Below, piece after piece: positions 52,081 through 60,742 of a stretch of 64,000 nt of DNA. Source of the DNA: Paludisphaera rhizosphaerae (GTDB lineage Bacteria; Planctomycetota; Planctomycetia; Isosphaerales; Isosphaeraceae); assembly GCF_011065895.1 (NCBI RefSeq), contig NZ_JAALCR010000028.1, positions 1-64,000 on the forward strand, written 5' to 3'. Position 1 is the first letter of the stretch, and each line of letters opens with the position of its first letter. Both the position numbers and the translations under genes were made by a program. The notes beneath the pieces are model-generated. The model was not told the DNA's origin. It did no database searches and was given only the letters and a program-made list of their open reading frames with translations.

Positions 52081-53601
52081 TCAGTGGCCGGGGATCGAGA
52101 AGCCCGGCGGCAGACCGCCGGCGCCGCCCGGGAAGCCGGGAGGCATGGCGCCGCCGGGGGCCGCGGTCTTGGGCTTCAGCGGGACGACCAGCGCCGCACG
52201 GTCCAGGTCGACGGAGCGGAAGCTGTCGCCGGGGGTGACGTAGTACCAGGCGGCGAAGCGATCGGTCAGCTCCTGGGCCCGCTTCTTGCCATCGGCGACC
52301 TTCTTGTCGTAGTCGGCCTTCTCGCGTTCGGCCTTCAGCTTGGCGGCCTTCTCCTCGGCCGGGTCGGCGGCGATGACCTTGTCGGGAAGCTCGCCCGGGG
52401 CCGGGGAGGGATCGGCCAGCGGTTCGGCCTGGGGCGCGGGGATGAGCGCGGGGTCGAAGGCGACGGTGACCATGACGTAGCGGTTGTCGGCCGCGCCGCC
52501 GGAGGTCTTCTCGTCCTTCTTGGCGGCGTCCTTCTTCGCCTCGGCGTCGTCGCGCTCGCCGGCCGTCAGCTGGTCGCCGACGCCCAGGGCGACCTCGCCG
52601 AAGCGGAGGGTGTAGACCACGCCGTCGTCGCAGTAGGCCCGAACGTCTCCCTGGTTGGACAGGAGCTGGTTGTCCTTGGTCATGTAGAAGCCCTTCCCCT
52701 GGAGCGAGGCGAGGGCCTGCGTGGAGATCGTGATGCCGCTGCCGTCGTCCTTCTTGAGATCGCGGGTCAGGCCGGCGGGCTTGGAACGGACGCCGACGAT
52801 CTTGAGGTCCGACAGAGTGTTCGTCAGGGTCCGCAGCTTGTCGTCGTCAAGCTGCATTCCTTCGGGGAGGCCGCCTACGAGCGTCCAGGGGTCGGTCGCG
52901 TTCTTGCGCTCGATATCCAGGACTTCGCCCTTCTGATAGCCCTGTTCGAGGTTGACCTTGTAGTCGTCGAACTCGACCTTGCGGAGCTTGCTGGCGTCCA
53001 GGCCCAGGAGGTTGGTCTCGATCCAGTCCGCGAACTTGGTGGAGGGCTCGGCCTTGAGCTTCACGCCGTAGATCCGGTTCTTGCCCGGGACTCGGACGTA
53101 ATACTCGTCGGTGCGGTCCTTGATCTTGCCGCCGATGATGAAGTCGGCGAGCACCTTTTCCGAGGCGTCCCGCAGAGTGATCCGCTTGCCGCGGCCCTTG
53201 AGCGAGGGTGCCTTGGCGTCGAGCGGGTCGACGACCCCCATCTTCTCCTGATCGTCGGGGGCGTCCGACCGGATCGTGTCCTTGGTCAGGTCCATGAGCG
53301 CCGCGGCCGTCTTGGAGAGGCGGTCGCGGGCGTCGGCCGGGTAGCCGTAGTGGGACGGGATGACCCACTTGTTGTTCTGGAACTTGACCTGGAACCGCGC
53401 GGCCGTGGCCGTGGACGGGTCGTAGTCGACCACGTCCAGATCGGTGCAGGCCAGGGGGTCCTTGAACTCGGGGAAGAACGGCTGGCCCTGGTCGGAGAAC
53501 GTCTCGGGCCGTGCGGTGTAGTCGCGGGTCGCGATCATCGCCATCCCGGTCAGCACCAGGGCGACGGCCGCGAAAACGGCGGTCTTGCCTGTCTCGGTCA
53601 T
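52081..53601 (-). CDS. DUF4340 domain protein of Gld-like ABC system
   Basis: The 506-residue protein has one N-terminal transmembrane helix (KTAVFAAVALVLTGMAMIA) and a periplasmic DUF4340 region with repeats such as DPLDAKAPSLKGRGKRITLRD, VLADFIIGGKIKDRTDEYYVRVPG and LRKVEFDDYKVNL. Near residues 350-460 it has a charged low-complexity region (AEAKKDAAKKDEKTSGG, DPAEEKAAKLKAEREKADYDKK), and the tail is Pro/Gly-rich (GGAMPPGFPGGAGGLPPGF). It is the last gene of the ATPase-GldFG-DUF4340 operon. DUF4340 proteins usually accompany Gld-like ABC transporters; their role is unclear. Confidence 0.87.
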   Translation of the reverse strand: MTETGKTAVFAAVALVLTGMAMIATRDYTARPETFSDQGQPFFPEFKDPLACTDLDVVDYDPSTATAARFQVKFQNNKWVIPSHYGYPADARDRLSKTAAALMDLTKDTIRSDAPDDQEKMGVVDPLDAKAPSLKGRGKRITLRDASEKVLADFIIGGKIKDRTDEYYVRVPGKNRIYGVKLKAEPSTKFADWIETNLLGLDASKLRKVEFDDYKVNLEQGYQKGEVLDIERKNATDPWTLVGGLPEGMQLDDDKLRTLTNTLSDLKIVGVRSKPAGLTRDLKKDDGSGITISTQALASLQGKGFYMTKDNQLLSNQGDVRAYCDDGVVYTLRFGEVALGVGDQLTAGERDDAEAKKDAAKKDEKTSGGAADNRYVMVTVAFDPALIPAPQAEPLADPSPAPGELPDKVIAADPAEEKAAKLKAEREKADYDKKVADGKKRAQELTDRFAAWYYVTPGDSFRSVDLDRAALVVPLKPKTAAPGGAMPPGFPGGAGGLPPGFSIPGH

Positions 53602-53664
53602 CGTCGGTCGGTCCTCTTCAATTCGTCTGCGTATCTCGTCGTGGACGCTGGGAACGACCTTCGG

Positions 53665-56433
53665 TCAGGCCATCCGCTTGGGGCTGGCGCCGAGGTTCTC
53701 GCGACGGAGGCGGCCCAAAAGCACGAGCAGGCCCAGGATCATCGGCGGGAGCGGCGGGACGAACGCGGCCAGGTAGCGAACCCGGTTCTCGATCGCCCGC
53801 GTCTTGCGCTCGGACTCGGCGCGGCCCTCGCGGATCTTGTTCAGCTTCTCGTCCTCGATCTTCTGCTTCTCGACGTCCAGCCGGCGCTGGGCGACGTCCT
53901 GGAGATTGGCCAGCATGATCTCCTTGGTCCGCTCGTCGAGGTCGGTCCGAGCCTTGACCTGTTCGACCTGCTTGTCGAACGCCTTCTGGGCGCCCTCAAG
54001 CTCGGTCTTGGCGGCGTCCTCGGCGACCTTGGTCTGGGCGTTGAGGTCTTCGAGGAAGTTGGACGTCTGGGCCTCGATCGTCGTCAGCGTCCGGTGCTCG
54101 GGCCGCTTGCCGCGAAGCGCGATGAACGACTCGTCGCCGGCCAGCACGTCGACGCAGTTGAGGACGAACGTCACGTTGTCGAAATCGAGGTTCTCGATCT
54201 TGCGACGACGGATTTCGAAGAACTGCTCGGAGACCATGTCGAGGTCGGCGATGGCGATGACGTTGATCGTCCCCGGCTTCGCCTCCTTGGCCGCTTCGTC
54301 CTTCTTCTCAGCAGGCTCAGCCTTCTTGGAAGGTGCGGCGTCCCCCTTCACTCGGGCGGCCAGGGTGTAGGCCGTATTCGTCGCGAAGTGGCGACGGCGC
54401 GGGTTGATGCCGCTGACGCCCATGAAGCCCTGCTGAACGGCCTCGGACCACTCGACCACGCCCCCCTTGGGACTGGTGCGGAGCAGGGGGGTGAACTCCG
54501 GCGAGCCGCCGCCGTTGCGCGAGCGGAGCAGGCCGGGGAACAGGGCGACGATCTCCTGGAGACCCGCCGACGCGGCCTGGTCGGGATTGAAGGCGTCCTT
54601 CGCGCCGCTCCCCTTGCCGATGAAGACGACCTCCGGGGGCATGTCGGCGAGTTGCGGGTGGGGGTTGTAGCTGTTCCAGACGATCTCAGTCGTCGGCCAT
54701 TCGACGTTGATCAGCTCCAGGAGTTCCTTGAGGTCCCCCTTGGGCTCGGGAGGCTGGCCGCCGCCGAACGGCCCGCCGGCTGGCTGGCGAGGAACCTCGG
54801 GGGCGATCTGCGGGTTGTCGACGGGGAACGGATCCATCAGCAGCAAGGTCGCGCCGCCGGCCTTGACGAAGGCCGTCAGGTTGTCGATCTGCGGCTGGGT
54901 CAGCGACGACGGTTGGGCGACCAGCAAGACGCCCAGGTCGGTCGCGATCGGCGCGTCGGGCGAAACCGAGCTGACCTCGTACTGCTTCTTCAACTCGGTG
55001 ACGATCGACCACTCGGGCGACTGACCGAAGCTCCGCTGGTCGAAGCCCCCCATCAGCTTGGCGTCGGTCGAGAGGATGCCCACCTTCTTGCGGGCGCTCC
55101 GCGAGGCCACCTGGATCGATCGGGTCAGTTCGTACTCCACCGGCAGGCCGCGGTCGAAGAAGGGGATGACCACCTCCTCCAGGCCCGACGTGAAGGCGAC
55201 GCCCAGGAAGATCTCCGAAGAACTCTGCTTGGCCTGGTCGGCCGAGAAGACCCGCTTAGGCTCGATACCGAACTGCTTCTCCGCGTCGCGGGCGGCCGTC
55301 GAGAAGGTCTCGGTCGGGATCAGGTTGAGCTGAATCCGGCCGCCGCTGCGGGCCTGGATCTCGTTCAGGTAGCGGAGCAGGTCGTTCTTGGTCTCCACGT
55401 AGTCTCGGGGGACCTCCGGGCTGTAGAAGGCCTGGATCAGAACGGGGCGGTCGGCGGGGATCTTGCGGATCAGCTCGATGGTCTCGGGCGAGAGCGTATT
55501 CAGGCCCTCGCTGCTGGCGTCGACGCGCCCCCCGATCAATCGGCCGACCAGCACGTTCGCGCTGAAGAGGGCCAGCAGCAGGCAGAGGAACCGGATAGCT
55601 GCATGACCTGCGCGTCCTCGACCAGCCTCGCCGCCCGTCCAGTGGCGACGGCCCAGCAGCAGCATGTTCAGGTAGAGCATCGCCGCCGTAAGGCTGACGA
55701 AATAGAAGAGCCCGGAGAGCGGGATCACCCCCTCGCCGAACGGGCTGAACTGCTGCGGGACCGACCAGCCCTCAAGCTGCCGACGGAGGTCGCCGCCGGT
55801 GGGCGAGCCCAGGTAGCCGATGAAGATCGGCACGGCGCAGAAGAGGGCCCCCAGGATGAACGCCACCGTCACGTTCGACGACAGCAGCGAGGCCACCATC
55901 CCCACCGCGATCAGCAGCGCCCCCATCAGCCAGTAGCCCAGGTAGGTGGAGAACATCACCCCCATGTCGGGCCTTCCCAGGTACCAGAGCACCAGCAGGT
56001 GGCTCATCGAGAAGAGCAGGGCGACCGTATAAATCCCCAGCGCGGCCAGGTACTTGCCCAGGACGACGTCCAGGTCGTGGGCCGGCAGCGTGAAGAGGAG
56101 TTCGTCGGTCCCCTGCCGGCGCTCGTCGGCCCACAGGCTCATGGTGATGGCCGGGATGAAGAAGAGCAGCAGATACGGCATGTACCGGTTGAGCTGATCC
56201 AGGTTCGCCAGGTTGTTCGTGAAGAACTCGTCCCGCCAGAAGGCGACGGCCGACGAGATCAGCACGAACAACGTGATGAACACGTAGCCGGCCGGGTTGC
56301 TGAAGTAGCTCTGCAGGTTCCGCTTGAAGACGGCCCCGACGACGTGGGGGCGGAACGGGTGGATCGCGGCCCGACCGGATCGGTCGACGTCGGGCGCGGG
56401 CTGCTTGCCGGGTTCGGTCTGGAGCGTGGCCAC
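53665..56433 (-). CDS. Fused GldF-GldG-type ABC-2 permease protein
   Basis: The 922-residue protein has an ABC-2 permease at residues about 25-260: RNLQSYFSNPAGYVFITLFV, MPYLLLFFIPAITMSLWADE, FTLPAHDLDVVLGKYLAALG and further helices. After residue 275 there is a GldG-like (IFT52-like) periplasmic region with ALFSANVLVGRLIGGRVDAS, LNTLSPETIELIRKI and ADLGVLLVAQPSSLTQPQIDNL-like segments. Residues about 830-890 are a coiled coil, and a final helix is near 895. The operon would export an unknown substrate or serve in motility-like secretion. Gld names come from Flavobacterium, where these genes are needed for gliding. Confidence 0.87.
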   Translation of the reverse strand: MATLQTEPGKQPAPDVDRSGRAAIHPFRPHVVGAVFKRNLQSYFSNPAGYVFITLFVLISSAVAFWRDEFFTNNLANLDQLNRYMPYLLLFFIPAITMSLWADERRQGTDELLFTLPAHDLDVVLGKYLAALGIYTVALLFSMSHLLVLWYLGRPDMGVMFSTYLGYWLMGALLIAVGMVASLLSSNVTVAFILGALFCAVPIFIGYLGSPTGGDLRRQLEGWSVPQQFSPFGEGVIPLSGLFYFVSLTAAMLYLNMLLLGRRHWTGGEAGRGRAGHAAIRFLCLLLALFSANVLVGRLIGGRVDASSEGLNTLSPETIELIRKIPADRPVLIQAFYSPEVPRDYVETKNDLLRYLNEIQARSGGRIQLNLIPTETFSTAARDAEKQFGIEPKRVFSADQAKQSSSEIFLGVAFTSGLEEVVIPFFDRGLPVEYELTRSIQVASRSARKKVGILSTDAKLMGGFDQRSFGQSPEWSIVTELKKQYEVSSVSPDAPIATDLGVLLVAQPSSLTQPQIDNLTAFVKAGGATLLLMDPFPVDNPQIAPEVPRQPAGGPFGGGQPPEPKGDLKELLELINVEWPTTEIVWNSYNPHPQLADMPPEVVFIGKGSGAKDAFNPDQAASAGLQEIVALFPGLLRSRNGGGSPEFTPLLRTSPKGGVVEWSEAVQQGFMGVSGINPRRRHFATNTAYTLAARVKGDAAPSKKAEPAEKKDEAAKEAKPGTINVIAIADLDMVSEQFFEIRRRKIENLDFDNVTFVLNCVDVLAGDESFIALRGKRPEHRTLTTIEAQTSNFLEDLNAQTKVAEDAAKTELEGAQKAFDKQVEQVKARTDLDERTKEIMLANLQDVAQRRLDVEKQKIEDEKLNKIREGRAESERKTRAIENRVRYLAAFVPPLPPMILGLLVLLGRLRRENLGASPKRMA

Positions 56434-56550
56434 CGCGGGTTTCCTCTTAGTGTTGCGTCGAACGGTCGAAACGAGCGGCGGGGGCGTCGGCGGCTTCGAC
56501 GCCGGCCCCGGCCAGTGGGCGATGGATGTCGGTCGCTGCGACGGCCGGCC

Positions 56551-57279
56551 TCAAACGGGCTGGGCCGTCAACTTGTAGAAGGACTCTTCAAGCGAGCCGT
56601 TGCGCTTGGCCAGTTCGGCCGGAGCGCCGTCGAAGACGAGCTTGCCGTCGTGGATGAACAGAACGCGGCCGGCGATCGGTTCGACCTCTTGCAGAATGTG
56701 GGTCGAGACCAGCACGGTCTTGGTCTTCCCCAGATCGCGGATCAGGGCGCGAACGCCCCGGATCTGGTTGGGGTCGAGGCCGCTGGTGGGCTCGTCGAGG
56801 ATCAGGACCTCGGGGTCGTGGAGGATCGCCTGGGCCATCGACGTCCGCTGGCGATAGCCCTTGGAGAGCTTGCCGATGGCTTTATGAGCGACGGTCCCCA
56901 GTGCGCACTGGTCGACGACCGCATCGAGGCGATCGCGAAGCCTCGCGCTGGACATCCCTCGGGCGGCGCCGAAGAACTTGAGCAGCCCGAGGGGGGTCAT
57001 GTCGGTGTAGAGCGGGCCGTTCTCGGGGAGATACCCCAGGCGCTCGGCGGCGGCGATCCGATCGGACTGGACGTCGATCCCGGCGATCCGGGCCTCGCCG
57101 TGAGTCGGGGCCGTAAAGCCGGTGAGCAGTCGCATGGTGGTCGTCTTGCCCGCGCCGTTGGGGCCGAGGAAGGCAACGACTTGCCCCTTGGGGATCGTGA
57201 ACGACACGTCGCGGACCGCCAGAAACGACCCGAATTGCTTGCAAAGTCCGTCGGCTTCGATCATGACCGGCGTAGACAT
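56551..57279 (-). CDS. ABC transporter ATP-binding protein, Gld-like
   Basis: The 242-residue protein has Walker A FLGPNGAGKTTTMRLLTGF, Q-loop LGYLPENGPLY, the signature LSKGYRQRTSMAQAI and Walker B VLILDEPTSGLDPNQI, followed by the switch His in VLVSTHILQEVEPIA. It belongs to the drug/Gld-type export group. It starts the minus-strand operon with the GldFG fusion and DUF4340 protein (117-bp and 63-bp gaps). An alternative is an ABC-2 antibiotic exporter. Confidence 0.93.
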   Translation of the reverse strand: MSTPVMIEADGLCKQFGSFLAVRDVSFTIPKGQVVAFLGPNGAGKTTTMRLLTGFTAPTHGEARIAGIDVQSDRIAAAERLGYLPENGPLYTDMTPLGLLKFFGAARGMSSARLRDRLDAVVDQCALGTVAHKAIGKLSKGYRQRTSMAQAILHDPEVLILDEPTSGLDPNQIRGVRALIRDLGKTKTVLVSTHILQEVEPIAGRVLFIHDGKLVFDGAPAELAKRNGSLEESFYKLTAQPV

Positions 57280-57726
57280 GCCGATTCACCCCTCCCAGAC
57301 CATGGAAAGCGCCGAGGCCGGCCGCTCGACGCGGCCCGGGCCGACGCGGGGCGGCCCGGCGGCCGATCGCGGCCGCCCCCCCTCGGATGTACCTACCCTC
57401 GCACTCGCGGACCGCGCGGACGCCGGGCGTCCAGCATCGATACGCGACTCCGGCGGAAGAGGTTCATTATGCGCCGGCCGCCCGGACGACGCAACCGGAC
57501 GAACCGACCGCCGAAAACTCATAGAAAGCCTTGGATGTCATGATTGACGCGACCCCTCTGTCCGAATAATCTCAAAGTTAGTCACATCGGAAGTCCCGCG
57601 TCGTATGAGTTGGATCAAGGAGGAGTGCCGGCCGCCGGCCCGCGTCTCCTCCCGCATCGCGGTTTCGTGCATCTCAAACCCCACGCTCGATCGCTCCAGA
57701 ACGATCCCCTTGAGGGAGTACCTTTC
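57280..57726. other. Divergent intergenic region, ABC ATPase and DUF1549 gene
   Basis: No gene in 447 bases. It must hold divergent promoters for the Gld-like operon and the DUF1549/DUF1501 pair. The last 15 bases carry GAGGGAG, the ribosome-binding site of the DUF1549 gene. The sequence at 57530-57580 is comparatively A/T-rich and could be a promoter. Confidence 0.6.
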
Positions 57727-59397
57727 ATGCACTCACGCGATGGAAGGGCCGAGGCCCGGACGTCTCGTCGTACCGTTTCGCGCGCGGCCGCCGCAGCCGT
57801 GGGCGTCGTCGTCGTTCTGGCGGCGGGCGCGCTAAGGTCGAACGCCGGCGACGGGCCGACGGACAAGACGCCGGCTGCGTCCAAGTCCTCGCCCGGTTCG
57901 GCGAGTTTTCTCGACCCACTGCTTCAGAAGGAGTGGAAGGACGCCGGCCTGAAGCCCGCGCCGGTCGCTCGCGACGAGGAGTTCCTCCGCCGCGTTTACC
58001 TCGACATCCTGGGGCGAACCCCCACCGTCGCCGAGGCCCGAGAGTTCCTCTCCGTCAAGGGTGGTCCCGAGAAGCGCAACCGTTTGGTCGACCAGCTTTT
58101 GGAGAACGTCGACTATCCCAAGAACATGGCCACCGAATGGTCGATCCTGCTGCTGGGACGCGGCCGCCAGGAGCGAAACGTCGACCGCGCCGCTCTGACG
58201 GCGTGGCTTCGGAAGCAGTTCTCGGCGAATCGTCCCTGGAACGAGATCGTCTACGACCTGGTGACGGCCAGCGGGTCGAACAAGGACAACGGCGCGGTCA
58301 ACTATACGCTCGCCCACCTGGAGAGCGAGGCCGTGCCGTTGACCTCGCGCACCGTCCGCCTCTTCCTGGGCCAGCAACTCCAGTGCGTCCAGTGCCATGA
58401 CCATCCCCAGAACGACTGGAAGCAGGCCGACTTCTGGGGGATCAACGCCTTCTTCCGCGGCATCAAGCGCGAGGAGAAGCGGATGGTCGACGGCACCGGC
58501 CTGGAAAAGGTCGACCACGTCGAGTTGAAAGACGTCCCAACCGAGGGGTTCGCCAAGTTCGACCGCCGGAACGGCATGATGGGGATCGCCTTCCCCAAGT
58601 TCATCGACGGCCGGAAGCTTGAGAAGCCGGAGAAGGCCCTGCGGCGGGTGGAACTGGGCAAGCTCATCACCGAACCGACCGGCGACCTGCTCCCCCGCGC
58701 CATGGTCAACCGGATGTGGGCCCACTTCATGGGCCGCGGGTTCGTCAACCCGGTCGACGACATCGGCCCCCATAACACGCCCGTGATGCCCGACGTCTTC
58801 GACAAGCTGACCCAGGAATTCCATGAGAGCGGCTACGACCTGAAGCAGTTGATCCGCTGGATCACCTCGTCGGCCGCCTATCAGGTTTCGAGCGTCCGTC
58901 CCGGCAAGGAGAAGCCCGAGGACGATCTGTTCAGCGTCGCGGCCCTCCGTCCGCTGAGCCCCGAACAGTTGTTCGACTCGCTGCTCACCGCCACCGCCGC
59001 CCACAAGACGGGGAGCGGCCGCAACGACGACAAGCGCGACGCCTGGATGCGCCAGTTCCTCTTCACCTTCGGCAACGACGAAGGGGACGAGGCCACGAGC
59101 TTCCAGGGGACGATCCCTCAGTCGCTGATGATGATGAACGGCGAGTTGATGCGCGACGCCCTTTCCGGCAAGCCGGGAAGCTTCCTGGCCGACGCCGTCG
59201 AGCAGGCCGGACGCCAGCGCAGGCCGTCGGCGTTCATGGTGGACCAGCTCTATCTGGCCGCCCTGAGCCGTCACCCTTCGAACGCCGAGGCCTCAGCGGC
59301 CGTACATCATTTAGAGTCATATCCCGACGCGATCCCGTTCCTCCAGGATCTGTTTTGGGCCCTGCTCAACTCGAACGAGTTCATCCTCAACCACTGA
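57727..59397 (+). CDS. DUF1549/DUF1553 protein with CxxCH motif
   Basis: The 556-residue protein has an N-terminal signal or membrane segment (AAAVGVVVVLAAGALRSNAG). DUF1549 follows: FLRRVYLDILGRTPTVAEAREFL, RNRLVDQLLENVDYPKNMATEW and the QLQCVQCHDHP motif that may bind haem or metal. DUF1553 is the second half, with RAMVNRMWAHFMGRGFVNPVDD, SGYDLKQLIRWITSSAAYQ, RPLSPEQLFDSLL and the C-terminal LYLAALSRHPSNAE and LFWALLNSNEFILNH. The ATG at 57727 has GAGGGAG before it. It pairs with the DUF1501 gene 28 bases later, an arrangement typical of planctomycetes. Confidence 0.93.
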   Translation: MHSRDGRAEARTSRRTVSRAAAAAVGVVVVLAAGALRSNAGDGPTDKTPAASKSSPGSASFLDPLLQKEWKDAGLKPAPVARDEEFLRRVYLDILGRTPTVAEAREFLSVKGGPEKRNRLVDQLLENVDYPKNMATEWSILLLGRGRQERNVDRAALTAWLRKQFSANRPWNEIVYDLVTASGSNKDNGAVNYTLAHLESEAVPLTSRTVRLFLGQQLQCVQCHDHPQNDWKQADFWGINAFFRGIKREEKRMVDGTGLEKVDHVELKDVPTEGFAKFDRRNGMMGIAFPKFIDGRKLEKPEKALRRVELGKLITEPTGDLLPRAMVNRMWAHFMGRGFVNPVDDIGPHNTPVMPDVFDKLTQEFHESGYDLKQLIRWITSSAAYQVSSVRPGKEKPEDDLFSVAALRPLSPEQLFDSLLTATAAHKTGSGRNDDKRDAWMRQFLFTFGNDEGDEATSFQGTIPQSLMMMNGELMRDALSGKPGSFLADAVEQAGRQRRPSAFMVDQLYLAALSRHPSNAEASAAVHHLESYPDAIPFLQDLFWALLNSNEFILNH

Positions 59398-59425
59398 CAC
59401 GGTCGTCCCAAAGGAGCCTTCGTCC

Positions 59426-60712
59426 ATGACGCCTCCGATCATCACCCCCCGAGGGATGCACCGTCGCCACTTCCTCGGACACCTTGCGGCCACCACGCTT
59501 GGCATCCCCGCGGCGCAGTTCTTCAGCTCGCTGCGGGCCAATGCGGCGGTGGCCAAGAAGAACCAACGAAGCTGCATCGTCCTCTGGATGTCGGGCGGCC
59601 CGAGCCACCTGGACATCTGGGACCTGAAACCCGACAGCGAGAAGAACGGCGGCCCCTTCAAGCCGATCGCGACCTCCGCGCCGGGGGTCTCGATCAGCGA
59701 GCATATGCCGAAGACCGCCAAGCAGATGCATCACCTGAACGTCATCCGCTCGCTGGACTCCAAGGAGGGGAACCACGAGCGCGGGACGTATCTGATGCAC
59801 ACCGGCTACGTCCCCAACCCGACGGTCGTCCACCCCGGCTGGGGTTCGACGGCCGCCTTCGAGCTGGGGAGCCAGATGGAGGACTTCGACCTCCCCCACT
59901 GCGTCTCGATCAACACGCCGGGGCAAGGCGCTGGGTTCCTCGGGATGTCGTACACGCCCTTCATGGTCGGCAACCCGAACGCCCCGATCGCCAACCTGGC
60001 CCCGCCGAAGGACGTCGATGAGATGCGGCTGGACCGCCGGCTCCAGATGCTCAGCCGGGTCGAGAACGACTTCATCAAGCAGCGCGGCGCGCAAGCGGCC
60101 CAGGATCACAAGGCCGTCTACGCGAAGACGATTCGGATGATGAACTCGAAGTACAAGGACATCTTCAAGCTCGACTCCGAGCCCGACGCCGTTCGAGAAG
60201 CCTACGGCAAGGGCCAGTTCGGCTCGGGATGCCTGCTGGCCCGCCGGCTGGTGGAGCAGGGGGTGACCTACGTCGAGGTCGCGATGGGAGGCTGGGACAC
60301 CCACGCCGACAACTTCGACGCCCTCTCGACGAGGCTCCTGCCGCAGCTCGACCAGGGGATGGCCGCCCTGACCGCCGACCTGGCGAGCCGAGGTTTGCTC
60401 GACACCACGACGATCGTCTGGATGGGCGAATTCGGCCGCACGCCGAGGATCAACCAGAACGCCGGCCGCGACCACTGGCCTCGTAGCTGGTCGGTCGTCA
60501 TGGGCGGCGGCGGCATGAAGGGGGGCCAGGTCATCGGCTCGACCGACAAGGACGGCGTCGACGTCTCCGACCGCCCGGTCGGCGTCATGGACTTGATCGC
60601 GACCATGACCAAGTCCATGGGCATCGGCCTCGATACATCCTACACGACCCCTCGCGGTCGGCCGATGCGAGTCGTCGACGGCGGCAAGCCGATCGCCGAA
60701 CTCATCGGCTGA
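59426..60712 (+). CDS. DUF1501 protein with twin-arginine-like leader
   Basis: The 428-residue protein has an N-terminus with HRRHFLGHLAATTLGIPAA, which resembles a twin-arginine (Tat) leader. The DUF1501 core, related to alkaline phosphatase/sulfatase folds, is visible as CIVLWMSGGPSHLDIWDLKP, VIRSLDSKEGNHERGTYLMHTG, GWDTHADNFDAL and the conserved TTIVWMGEFGRTPRINQNAGRDHWP with its metal-binding His. It is probably exported. It is cotranscribed with the DUF1549/DUF1553 gene. The function of the pair is not known to me. Confidence 0.93.
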   Translation: MTPPIITPRGMHRRHFLGHLAATTLGIPAAQFFSSLRANAAVAKKNQRSCIVLWMSGGPSHLDIWDLKPDSEKNGGPFKPIATSAPGVSISEHMPKTAKQMHHLNVIRSLDSKEGNHERGTYLMHTGYVPNPTVVHPGWGSTAAFELGSQMEDFDLPHCVSINTPGQGAGFLGMSYTPFMVGNPNAPIANLAPPKDVDEMRLDRRLQMLSRVENDFIKQRGAQAAQDHKAVYAKTIRMMNSKYKDIFKLDSEPDAVREAYGKGQFGSGCLLARRLVEQGVTYVEVAMGGWDTHADNFDALSTRLLPQLDQGMAALTADLASRGLLDTTTIVWMGEFGRTPRINQNAGRDHWPRSWSVVMGGGGMKGGQVIGSTDKDGVDVSDRPVGVMDLIATMTKSMGIGLDTSYTTPRGRPMRVVDGGKPIAELIG

Positions 60713-60742
60713 CAGCCGTGAAGTTCGATTCGAAACCTTCGC

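Noticed and set aside
57544-57726. Upstream extension of the DUF1549 frame
   Set aside because: The 61 extra codons are not signal-like, while the ATG at 57727 has a good ribosome-binding site and is followed by a signal/membrane segment.
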